From: Chlamydomonas sphaeroides
Taxonomy: Eukaryota; Chlorophyta; Chlorophyceae; Chlamydomonadales; Chlamydomonadaceae
Assembly (NCBI GenBank): GCA_001662425.1
Contig: BDDC01000622.1
Coordinates: forward strand, 7,130 to 36,627
Length of the DNA stretch: 29,498 nucleotides
Direction of reading: 5' to 3'
The stretch's first letter is position 1; each line of letters starts with the position of its first letter. A program made the translations under genes and the position numbers. Under the pieces are notes generated by a model, which was not told the origin of the DNA, searched no databases, and worked only from the letters and a program-made list of their open reading frames with translations. Of this stretch, positions 10,501 to 19,307 are shown one piece after another.

Positions 10501-13500
10501 CTACGCGCCATCCGTACCGTACGGCGGATCTGGCATGCCCGGTTACTACAGCCCAACCGCCGTGTACAGCCCCCGCGCCGCAACCGTGACATGCGTGCCG
10601 GGGTCTCCAATGAGCCCAGCGGCAGCCGGCGGCAGCGGCGGCGGCGGCGGCGGGCCCTTTGGGCCTTTCGGTCCTTCCTCCGCCGGCGGCGCCAGCGCCG
10701 CTAGCCTGGACGCGTACGTCGCGGCGCAGCGGTACGGCAGCTTCAGTACGGGCGGCGGCGCCGTGATTCACGGCGGCGGGCGGTACGGCAGCGCCGGCGG
10801 CGCGCCACACAGTCCGTACGCGCACGAGCAGGCGGCGCACATGGGCATGGCGGGCGGCAGCCCCCTGCCGCGCAATCCGACCTTCGCCTTCATCCGCCGG
10901 TGGGTACGAGCGAGCGGCAGTACAAGCCGGATGGCATGTGGCGCTGTGAGCCGTCGCGGGGCGTGCTGGGGTGTCGGAAGCCCGCACATGTTGGGCGCGT
11001 CCGCCGCGCTGTGCAGTCTTTCAACGGCACGATGCGCCTCGCCTCTTCCTCCCCCTCCCCCTTCCCCACCCCTGCCCCCGCAGCTCCGACCTGCACCTGG
11101 TGTCGGAGATCGGCTGCGGGGCGGAGGGCCGCGTGTGGCGCGCCCGCTGGCAGCACATCGACGTGGCGGTCAAGGAGATGTTCCCGCGCGCCGCCACGCT
11201 GGCCCGGCTGACGCAGGTGGCCAGGTGAGGCCCCGGCCGGCCCTGCGGCTGCACAAGAGCCCTGCGGCCGCCCTGCATTGCCGCCCTGCATTGCCGCCCT
11301 ACCTCACGGCCCTGCGTCACGGCCCTACCTCTTAGCCCTGCCTCACAATCTCCACCCGCCGCCCCTGTTTGCCTTGCGCCGCCCTCGGCCCTCGTGGCCC
11401 CCTGCCTGCAGCAAGAGCCAGCCGCCGTTTGGCCGCGTGAGCGCCACCGGCGCAGGGGGTTTCGGCTCGCCGCGGCTCCCTGCCCATGCCCAGCCTCAGT
11501 GCCAGGGGCTGTCCCAGGGCGCCATGCTGTCCACCCTGCCCTCCGGTACCACCACCATCGTCGGCGGCGGGAGCGGCGGCGGCGGAAGCGGCGCCGCCGC
11601 ATCTGACGGCCTGCTCGGCAGCTGCTCGACGCTGGGTCCGCCCGCTGCCAGCCCCGCCCGCTGCTCCGCAGCCGGCACGGGCCCGACGTCCGCCGCCGCC
11701 ACTCCCAGCGCCACAGCCGCTACCACCGCGGAGCAGCTGTCGTTGCGCTCCACCCAGTCGACGGTACCGGGCGGCGGCAGTGGCGGCGGCGGTGGCGGGC
11801 CCGTCAGCGGCGGCGCCTGGCCGGCTGACGGCGGCGGCGGGGGCGTGGACCCGGACCTGGCGGCGGTGATGAAGGAGGTGACGGCGCTGAGTCACCTGAG
11901 CCAGCACCCCAACATAGGTGGGGGCAGCGGCGGTGTTGGGGGCCCAGGGGGACTGCAGCGCAGGCGCTGGACGGGGCAGGACTGTTGCCGACGCCGTTCT
12001 TCGCGATCCTTCAACGAAGGCTGCCTCCCCCCTCCCCCCGCACGCGCCCCCCACGCACCGGCTCGCCGCCGACGCCGCAGTGCGCTTCATCGGTGGGTCC
12101 CTGGGCTGCGCTCGCTGCCCTGCCCGGCAGCCGGTCTCCGCTCTGCTGCGGCGCTCCGCTTCCACAGCTGCGCCCGGAACGTGCCGCGGCCTCAAACCAC
12201 CTGCCAACCGCCAACCGCCAACCGCCACCCCTCAACCCCCGCGCCTCACGCAGGCCTGTGTGTGGACCCACCCCTCATCGTGACCGAGTTCTACTCGAGG
12301 GGCTCGCTGTTCGACATCCTGCGCAAGGTGGGGACGCGGCCTGACAGGGGGGGCCGTGGAGTGTTGTAAGGGGATGCCGGGGTGAAGGGGATGCTGGGCA
12401 GGTCAGGCCGAGGTGGCCGGCAGCTCCCCTCCCAACCCATCCTGTCCACGCGTGCCCTCCTTCCGCCCTTCCGCCCCGCTACTAGGCCGCCCAGGGCGAC
12501 CGCGAGGCCGCCTCCTCGCTGGCCTGGCCCTCGCGCCTGGCCATGCTGCACGACGTGGCGGCGGGCATGAGCTACCTGCACAGCCGGTGGGGGGAGGAAG
12601 GGGAGGGGAAGAGCGTGTGTGTGTGTGTGTGTGTGTTTTGGAGGGCTTCGGTCCATGCAACATGCCGCCAGTGGGCCAGACAACCTTATGCCCCCCCGCC
12701 CCCACACTCCTATCCCCCCCGCCCCAACACACAGGAACTACATGCACGGCGACCTGCGCTCGCCCAACGTGTTCGTGGCACAGCAGGCCAGGGCCAAGAT
12801 CGGTGGGACGGGCCGAGGTTGAAGGCTGGCTAGCGGCACAGGGGCCCTGTGCGGCTACGTCTGCGGCGATGGCCTGCTGGCTCCATGACTGCGGCCTGTG
12901 GGCTGACCCCCCACCCCCCACACTCGGCTGTGCTGCTGCCGACCTTGGCCTGACCGCCCCCGCCCCCCGCCTGTCGTGTGGTCCCCGTGTGGCTGCAGGC
13001 GACTTTGGCTACGCCAGGCTGCTGGGTGAGCTGTGGGGATGATGGGGGTGATGGGACGCAGCGTGCGTACGGCACGGGGGCTGCGGGCCAGGCGGGCGTG
13101 GCGCCGCCCAGGGTGGACGGCGCCTGGGGGCCCGTCACACAGGACCCTGTGCACGTCGATTGAGGCGCCTGGGGTGCTCACACCGTTGCCCACGGTGCAC
13201 CTTGCCCCCCCTCCCCCCGCGGCTTCCTTTGCAGGCGACGGCGGCCGCGGCAGCGCCACCACCAGCAACAGCGACAACCCCAGATGGGTGGCGCCCGAGG
13301 CGCTGCAGGTGCGGCGGCTGGGCCCAGGGAGGAGAAAGGCAGGGAGGAGGGGACGGCAGGCGAGGGGGAAAGGCTGCGGCGCACGCTTGCGCTGGGCACG
13401 GGTCCAAGCTGCGGCTGGTTTGACAAACGGCGCCGTCGGGCTCACGCCGTCGTTGGCGCTAGCGTGTGGAGCCGGACCTTGATCCGCGGCGGCGCACTGG

Positions 13501-16135
13501 ATCCTTGGGTCCCTGAGCGGTCCTGGGGTCCCTGGGCGGTCCTGGCCTCTGACTCTGCCCTCGGCGCGCGGCCGCCGCCCGGCGCTGCCGTGTCCTTTAG
13601 GTGGGGCGAGTCAGCCGCAGCGCTGACGTGTTCAGGTGAGGGCGGGAGCGAGGCCAAGGGTGGGCGCTGCTCAAGGCGCGTTGGAGGCGCGGCCGAACAG
13701 GCGGGCCCACAGGCGGCGCCGCTTGGGGCACCCGCGCATGCGCCGCGTGCGTGTTTGGGCGGCGGTGGATGACCGCCGCCACCCCGCTCACCGCTGGCCG
13801 CAACCGCGAAACGCGCTGCTATCCCGCCCACACCCCACCATCATCCTTGTCCGGCCAGCTTCGGCATCATGATGTGGGAGTGCCTCACCTGGGCCATCCC
13901 TTACCAGGAGTACAACCACTTCCAGGTAGGAAGAAGGGGGTTGGGAGGGATGGGGGAGGGGAGGGCTAAGCCGGGAGATGCTTTGCGAGACCAGCTCCTT
14001 GGAGTGGTGTCCCCTGCGACTGCACGCCCTCATCTAAGCCACCATACTCACCCTTCCCAACTCACGCTCTCTCCCCCATTCCTTACCATGTCCGCCCCCC
14101 TCCCTTCCGTCGCCTTGCCCCTTACTATTTTTTCCCTCTTTTCCGCCTGCTGAACCCCTCAAGATCGTGATCCGCAAGGCACGCGAGCCCGACTTCCGGC
14201 CGCCGCTGCCGCCGCGCGAGGAGCTGCCGTGCCTGCCACCCTGGGCCGACACAGAGGCCTTCGCGCGCCTCATGCGCGACTGCTGGCAGTACGACCCCGG
14301 GCTCAGGTACGACACACGCACTGCCCGCCGTACAAAAAGCCGCGTACGGCAGCACGACAATGACACCTCGGCCGCATCCTGCCGCCTGCCGCCAACCGTT
14401 AGGCCCACCTTTGACGAGGTGGCCGACCGGCTCGATGCGCTCAAGTCGGACGCGTACGCCGCCGCCGGCGAGCCCCGCGGCCGCGGCAGCGGCCTGGGCG
14501 CCGGCCTGACGGCGGCCGCCTCCAGCAGCGGCGGTGGCGGCGGTCTCGTGGGTGGCTGGTCCGCCACTCCCACGCGCGGCGCCAGCGCGGGCACGCTGCC
14601 GCACTCGGGGGCTGGGGGCGGCGGAGGCGGTGGCGGGGCAGGCGGCTCGCCGGTGGGCGGTGCGCACCACCGGCGTGTGGTCAGCGGCGGCGTCACTTGC
14701 CAGGTGCGGCCATGGCAGCGGAGCAGGGGCGGGGCCGTGGTCAGCGCCCACGCCGTGGCCGCCGCCACCACGCTGTGGTGCTACCCAGCGCGGCACCGAG
14801 CGCAGCAGCGGCGGCGATGGGCGGAGGCCCTGGGCAGGACGCGCGCGCTGGCCCGCCTGGAAAGGGAGAGCGCCCCTGGCCATGCGTAGAGCTTTGCTGC
14901 TGGTGGCCCTAGGGCCATTGCTCCCCCGCTGCACTGCCGCCCTGCAACCCTCACCACCCCCGGCGCACGCAGGCCTTTGAGCGCGCCAGCACCGGCGGAG
15001 GCGGAGGCGGAGGCGGCGGCCCCTTCGGCGGGCGGCGCGGGCCCTCCCTGCTGGGCCCCGGCGGCCACAGCACGGGGCCGGGGCTCTTCGGCGGTGGCGG
15101 CGGCGGCGGCGGCGGCCCGCTGCTGCCGCTGCCCGAGGCCTGGCCCGAGGAGGCCGGCGGCGAGTCGCCGGCGGCGGCGTCACCGGCGGGCGTCCACGCA
15201 GCGACCGCGGCCCCGTGGGCTGCCTCGCCGGCGGCGGCGTCACCGGCCGGGGCCCGGGTGGCAGCGGGGAGTGGAGCTCGTGCCCCGGGTGATGGCCCCC
15301 GCCTGGAGCCCCAGCGCAGCTCCCACGCCATAGCCCACGTGGTGCCTCTCATGGCGCCCCGGCCGCCGCCGCCACCGCCGGCGGCGGCAGCCGAGCCGTT
15401 GTCGCCGCGGCCGCCGGCGGCTACCGTGGCCGGAGCGCGCGGACCTGGGTCTGTGGCCGGGCCCGGGCTTGGAGGAGCGCATGAGGCTGGGGATGGGGGT
15501 CAGGGGCCCAAGGAGGTGCTGGGGGAGAGCCCCTTTGCCAACGCCGCGGCGGCGCTGCAGGCCGCGGCGTGCGCCGGCGCTGCGGGGCCCGGCTCGGCTT
15601 CCTCGCAGGGCGGCGGCGGCGGACTGAGCGCCGACTGGGGCGCCGCAGGTGGGCAGCAGGCGGGTGTGCCTGCGGATAGAGGCGGCCGCACGCAGCGCCT
15701 CGTGCACTGCCGACCCACGACCTCGTGAAAGCGGCGCTGCGAATGCGCGACCCCCGTGGCCCCCTGACGTGTGCAGGTGTGGGCGGCTCCTGCTCCGGAC
15801 CCAGCCCCCCGCTGCTGGCGCCGCCGGCTGCGGGCCATGTGCTGGGCGGCGCCAAGCTGGTCGAGGACGAGGGCCCCATCGGCAAAGCCAACCATCAGCA
15901 GCAGCAGCAGCAGCCCCGCCCTCAGCAGGATGCGCCTCCGGCCGCTGCGGCGCAAGCTTGCGAGGGCCAGAGGGACAGTGCACTGGCGCCGCTGCTGCCG
16001 AGGCCGTCGGAAGAGGGGCCGGCAGCCGGGCTTCACGGGCCGGGGCCGGCGGAGGCGGTGCCGGAGGAGGCCGGCGGTGTGGGCGGGCTTGCGAGCCCCT
16101 TTGCGAACCTGGGCCTCATCCTAGGGCTAGAGTAG
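4536..16135 (+). CDS. WD40-propeller–TKL protein kinase fusion, paralogue 1 (complete gene model)
   Basis: Exons: 4536..4757, 4797..4898, 5107..5246, 5285..5626, 5889..6090, 6284..6437, 6590..6940, 7127..7251, 7406..7474, 7647..7934, 8177..8298, 8432..8531, 8810..8941, 9148..9189, 9347..10191, 10312..10899, 11084..11224, 11412..11917, 12081..12092, 12254..12327, 12486..12586, 12735..12802, 12999..13025, 13235..13308, 13601..13635, 13859..13925, 14164..14306, 14403..14703, 14973..15648, 15777..16135. They sum to 6408 nt in one frame, about 2135 residues, ending at TAG 16133. Order: small N-terminal region, propeller (about residues 270–800), linker, kinase (about 1275–1705), tail. Likely a cytoplasmic signalling kinase; substrate unknown. 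Weak points are exon 1 (its following intron would be only 39 nt) and the 5' edge of exon 4, where another AG is possible. From exon 5 on, the model is backed by phase, domain continuity and the paralogue at 21147. Confidence 0.82.
5889..9189 (+). other. WD40-like beta-propeller region of paralogue 1 (exons 5–14)
   Basis: Ten exons encode degenerate WD-type blades. Recognisable strands include VVRQLWFVPTAPSLG, CTLYTAHGDGSLTATPY, GRLWLGDSTGQLVAVSL, SLVVAADGAGRLALLEAL, WPAHGAVTALAVIPW, GLAVGGQSDGRLLLARL and, most canonical, LATGSEAGGIK joined across an intron to VWDVLQLRKE. The GH/AH…DG and final VWD patterns are the WD40 signature. Low-complexity inserts interrupt several blades. About seven blades is a reasonable guess but was not computed. 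Such propellers usually bind partner proteins. Confidence 0.75.
9347..10899 (+). other. Disordered linker between propeller and kinase in paralogue 1 (exons 15–16)
   Basis: Two long exons, 845 and 588 nt, encode about 477 residues rich in Ala, Ser, Gly, Pro and Thr. Exon 16 has repeated Tyr/Ser-Pro elements (GYYSPTAVYSPRAA, GRYGSAGGAPHSPYAHEQ). Exon 15 holds two SPF motifs (ASPFAGIAAAV, DESPFGLATQ). Phase matches on both sides (2 into 2). The opening GVPLPALP corresponds to GLPLLVPLP in the paralogue. This is probably a flexible, phosphorylatable tether. Confidence 0.7.
12081..12092 (+). other. 12-nt microexon encoding VRFIG
   Basis: The sequence TGCGCTTCATCG is flanked by acceptor gccgcag and donor gtgggt. 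It joins G from exon 18 (AACATAG) and GC from exon 20 to restore VRFIGLCVDPP. In the paralogue the same codons are contiguous with the next exon (27945..28035), which strongly supports this exon. Confidence 0.85.
12615..12636. repeat. (GT)11 microsatellite in a kinase intron
   Basis: Eleven perfect GT units lie in the intron between exons 21 and 22 of paralogue 1, 28 bases after the donor at 12587. Confidence 0.95.
14403..16135 (+). other. Disordered C-terminal tail of paralogue 1 (exons 28–30)
   Basis: After the last kinase helix (RPTFDEVADRLDALKS) about 430 residues of Gly/Pro/Ala/Ser low-complexity sequence follow. They include Gly runs, a duplicated SPAAASPAG unit (from 15170 and again about 60 bases later) and a Gln run (15895..15912). 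Two SPFAN motifs occur, ESPFANAAAAL at about 15525 and ASPFANLGLILGLE as the last residues before the TAG. No domain is recognised. Confidence 0.7.
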
Positions 16136-17081
16136 GGGTGTCGGGAGGGGCGCGCGACGAGACTGGGAGCGGCAGCGGTTGGCGCAGGCGGAAGGGCGCG
16201 TGGAAGAGAGGCAGATAGCTAGGTTGGGAACTCACGCCGTCACGTCACTCCCGGCTACAACGCTACCCAGGGATTGCATACTATACGTGTAGCGTGCGCG
16301 CCTTCAGTGGACCGAGCTTGTGCGGCTGGCTGACCGCTGAGTACAGTGATGAGGTCTTGACAGCGGTGTGAGCCATCGTGCGCGCCCCCGTGGCAGGCGG
16401 CCGTGGGCGGCGAGCTGCGGCAGCGCGGAGGCTGCGGCGAGACATTGTGGAAACCCAAAGCGAAGCCAGGGGTACATGACTGCAGGGCCGGCGGCCACAC
16501 GGCGCATGCGCCGCTGGGGAGCCCCACTCCCCCTGCAAGTCTGCACTCCTGCGCTACCCGCCTGAACCTGTCCACTTTGCGGCCCTGCCTGTGTGACGAG
16601 CTCGCTCGAGCCAGCCAGGCTCTTCAGGGGGAACTGGCGCCCCCCCTGTCGGAAACCGCACGACACCTCCGAGCGCACACGCGATAGCTCGCACTCCACT
16701 AGCACACCCGCCCCACACGTGCGCGCCCGCATCGCCCGTTGGCGCTGGCGGCCCCCACCCCCAGGAGGCCCACCCCTGTACGTGCAGCCGCCTCTATCTC
16801 CTGGCGCTCACAGCCGCAGCCTGCTCGCGTGCGGTGCAGGTCCGCCCTGGTCACATCAGGTGCGATCCCCCCACCCCCATGCCTGCAGTTCATGAGAAAC
16901 CGACCAAGCTATACGCCTTACTTGCAGAAGGGGGAGCCGCGTCTCTTGCACACACCTAACGCAAACCCACCCATCCGCTGTTTGCCTTGCCCCGCTGCCC
17001 AGGCCCCATCGGCCCGTCACAAAAAAGGAGCGCCACGCGCCACGCTTGCCCCAGCCACCCAGCCACCCAGCCCGGCGCAGC
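16136..17081. other. Intergenic region between convergent genes
   Basis: About 0.95 kb lies between the stop of the first WD40-kinase (16135) and the stop of the minus-strand Pro/Ala-rich frame (17082), so it should contain both 3' UTRs. I found no TGTAA motif, the usual volvocine polyadenylation signal, in the expected orientation just after either stop. No RNA gene or supported ORF was seen. Confidence 0.5.
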
Positions 17082-17798
17082 TCAGCCTCCTCCCGCTGCT
17101 GGCGCCACATCCGGCTGCCCCGCCCCCGCCCCCGCCTGCAGCAGCGCCTGCAGGGAGGACAGGTCCACCAGCGCCCGCCACCACGCGCCCCCTGGGCCCG
17201 CCCCTGGCCCCGCCCCTGGCCCCGCCCCTGGGGCTACCCCCTCGCCTGTGCCTGTCCCTGCCCCGGCCCCTGCCACTGGCCCGCCCGTGCTGCCGCTGCT
17301 GCCCGCCGAGCCCGCGACTCCGCCACCCCAAGCCGCGGCAAAGTCCGGCGGGAACGCCGCCGCCGCCGCCGCCCCTCCGGGCCAGGCCCAGTCGCCCCAG
17401 CCCTGCTGCAGCTCCAGCAGCGCCGCCAGCGCGCCGGCGGGCAGCTGGGGCGTGCTAGTATCTGAGGGTGGCTGGGGCGCCGGCGCGAGCTGCGCCATGT
17501 CTGCCGCTGACGGCAGCGGCGGCAGCGGCGCCGCCGCCGTCAACAGGTGCAGGAGGTAGAGCAGCCGGTCCAGGCACAGCGGCGGCGGCGGCGCGCCACC
17601 GTCACCGCCAGGTAACGCGGCTGCGCCGTCGGCGCCTATTGAGACGCAGCTGGCAACGGCGGCGCCGGAGGCGCTACCGCCGCGCGGATCGGCTGGCGGC
17701 GGCGACGCGCTGCCGCCGCCGCCGGCTCCGTCCGCCGTAGCAAGCAGGTCGACGGCGGGCTGCAGCAGCTGCGCCAGGAGCAGCACGGGCGTGAACCG

Positions 17799-17836
<38 letters not shown>

Positions 17837-18471
17837 GAGGCAGCCCGGTCGCCGACTGGCCCATATCGGCGGATGGAGAGGAGGCAGCGGCGCCGGGCGG
17901 GGCGGGCGAGGAGGCCGTGAAGAAGGGCGGCGAGGAGGGCGAGGGGCCGGGCACCGGAGGTGGTGTCGAGTTGTACGGTGGAAGCGCGGCTGCTGCTGCT
18001 GCGGTGGTGGCTGCGAAGATGCCTCGGCCGGTCGGGTCGCCGTGCGGACTGGGAGGGCGGGGCCGTAGCTGCACGAAGGCGGCGGCGGGGGTTGGTGGCG
18101 GGATGGGCGGGGCTTCCGCGGCTGCAAGAAAGAGCGGCCGCAGGCTTGAGGCGGTGTCGCGTGGGGCCGCACGGGGCCGGGCTGGGGCTGGCGCTGCGTG
18201 GAGGGCCGGGCTGGGCTGCTGTGGTACGTGTGCTGCGAAGATCGCCCGAGCGTCCGGGGCTGTGGCGGGGGTGGACAGGGGTGAGCCTTGCCTAGGAGCC
18301 GGCGGCGCCGGCGGCGCCATGGCCGCGGCTGCGGGCAAGGGCGAGGCGGGCTGCTGGCCGGCCTGCTCGGCCGTCCCTGCGCCGCTGACAGAAGGCGCCG
18401 AGGCGGACTGGGGCTGGGGCTGGGGCTGGGGCTGGGGCTGGGGCTGGGGCTGGGGCTGGGGCTGGGGCTGG
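17082..18471 (-). CDS. Pro/Ala/Gly-rich hypothetical protein, C-terminal part (5' end lost in the gap)
   Basis: One continuous minus-strand frame of about 463 codons runs from the gap to a TGA at 17084..17082. It starts with a QPQPQP run produced by the AGCCCC array beside the gap, then Pro/Ala/Ser-rich sequence, a Gly run (GCC array on plus, 17801..17834) and leucine-rich segments such as FTPVLLLAQLLQPAVDLLA, LDRLLYLLHLLTAAAPLP and WWRALVDLSSLQALLQAG. Near the end a GAGP unit repeats, from a 12-bp tandem repeat. No domain is recognised. In GC-rich DNA long open frames arise by chance, so coding status rests on the amphipathic Leu segments and the lack of a better frame. It could be the 3' exon of the Kazal-like gene upstream on the same strand, with connecting exons in the gap, or a separate gene. 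Confidence 0.45.
17200..17235. repeat. 12-bp tandem repeat (CCCCGCCCCTGG)n
   Basis: Three consecutive copies of ccccgcccctgg lie inside the minus-strand Pro/Ala-rich frame, where they encode repeated PGAG units. Confidence 0.85.
18411..18471. repeat. (GGGGCT)n array running into the assembly gap
   Basis: About ten perfect GGGGCT units on the plus strand stop at the first N. A related array in the opposite orientation lies at 19317..19400. Together with the homologous sequence just after the gap, this marks a diverged inverted repeat. The G-rich strand is a strong quadruplex candidate and probably explains the gap. Confidence 0.9.
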
Positions 18472-18876
18472 NNNNNNNNNNNNNNNNNNNNNNNNNNNNN
18501 NNNNNNNNNNNNNNNNNNNNNNNNNNNNNNNNNNNNNNNNNNNNNNNNNNNNNNNNNNNNNNNNNNNNNNNNNNNNNNNNNNNNNNNNNNNNNNNNNNNN
18601 NNNNNNNNNNNNNNNNNNNNNNNNNNNNNNNNNNNNNNNNNNNNNNNNNNNNNNNNNNNNNNNNNNNNNNNNNNNNNNNNNNNNNNNNNNNNNNNNNNNN
18701 NNNNNNNNNNNNNNNNNNNNNNNNNNNNNNNNNNNNNNNNNNNNNNNNNNNNNNNNNNNNNNNNNNNNNNNNNNNNNNNNNNNNNNNNNNNNNNNNNNNN
18801 NNNNNNNNNNNNNNNNNNNNNNNNNNNNNNNNNNNNNNNNNNNNNNNNNNNNNNNNNNNNNNNNNNNNNNNNNNNN
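18472..18876. other. Assembly gap (405 N)
   Basis: An uninterrupted run of N. The real length is unknown. It truncates the minus-strand Pro/Ala-rich frame. Confidence 0.99.
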
Positions 18877-18960
18877 GGCTGGAGCAAGGCACAAGGCGGG
18901 CAGCCAGGCCCTGTGGAGCGTGCGGGGGCGCGGTGCGGGTCAGGGCAGGCGAGGCGCGCG
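18877..18960 (+). repeat. Diverged inverted copy of the 3' flank of the Kazal-like gene
   Basis: Plus-strand bases from 18877 (ggctggagcaaggcacaagg…) match the reverse complement of about 19305..19225 (ggcaggagcacggcacaagg…), with roughly 50 of the first 60 positions identical by eye, then fading. Both copies stand next to GGGGCT-type arrays in the matching relative order, so array plus flank form an inverted repeat centred near 19,090. Confidence 0.75.
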
Positions 18961-19307
18961 GCTGCGTGCGATCGACGCCTAGGCCGTCAGTTGCTTTGAG
19001 TCTCTACCCGGTCCGTGTCGAATGGGATCCATGTTTCAACGTGTTGGGCCACCAGTGCCTCCCTCCCCCAGCCGCGACGCACGCGTCCCCTCAGACTAGC
19101 TCTCCAGGCTATCCTCATCATTGCTGTCCGCCAGTAGAGGCCAGGTCTGTGTTTCCAATGAGAGTCATCGCGTGAGCAGTAGGCCCGCCAAGCAATACTT
19201 CTGCCGCCGTGCCGCACGCACCTCCGCGCTCCTGGCCGCTGCAGCGGATGCCGCGTCCCCGCACGCGCCGCAGGGCCTGGCGGACCGCCTTGTGCCGTGC
19301 TCCTGCC
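18961..19307. other. Intergenic or intronic stretch downstream of the Kazal-like gene
   Basis: No supported gene. A minus-strand open frame (19217..18987) has no recognisable features. An alternative third exon of the Kazal-like gene could lie at about 19297..19217, with acceptor gaggcag, an in-phase frame starting EHGTRRSARPCGACG, and donor gtgcgtg. That would need donor gtgcgc after CYADCM instead of the in-frame stop. Confidence 0.4.

Larger units (their letters stand above)
11084..14440 (+). other. TKL-type protein kinase domain of paralogue 1 (exons 17–28)
   Basis: All catalytic elements are present after splicing: Gly loop EIGCGAEGRVW, beta-3 VAVKEM, helix-C glutamate in VMKEVTAL, hinge IVTEFYSRGSL with a Thr gatekeeper, catalytic loop MHGDLRSPNVFV, metal-binding DFGYARLL, APEALQ, helix-F region ADVFSFGIMMWECLTW, and CWQYDPGLRPTFDEV at the end. 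The HRD arginine is Gly. Lys, catalytic Asp, Asn and the DFG Asp are intact, so activity is expected. About 170 Gly/Ser-rich residues (exon 18, 11412..11917) are inserted between the beta-3 lysine and helix C. TKL/Raf-like is the best class from the CWQ.DP..RP.F pattern and the hinge; the subfamily is not recognised. Confidence 0.88.

Noticed and set aside
17791..18471. Plus-strand frame starting with a poly-Pro run and ending in Gly-Trp repeats
   Set aside because: Complement of the minus-strand Pro/Ala-rich frame; its repeats are the GCC and GGGGCT arrays read on the other strand, and it lacks the Leu-rich segments seen on minus.
18987..19217. Minus-strand 76-codon frame
   Set aside because: No recognisable features and no link to the Kazal-like exons in phase.
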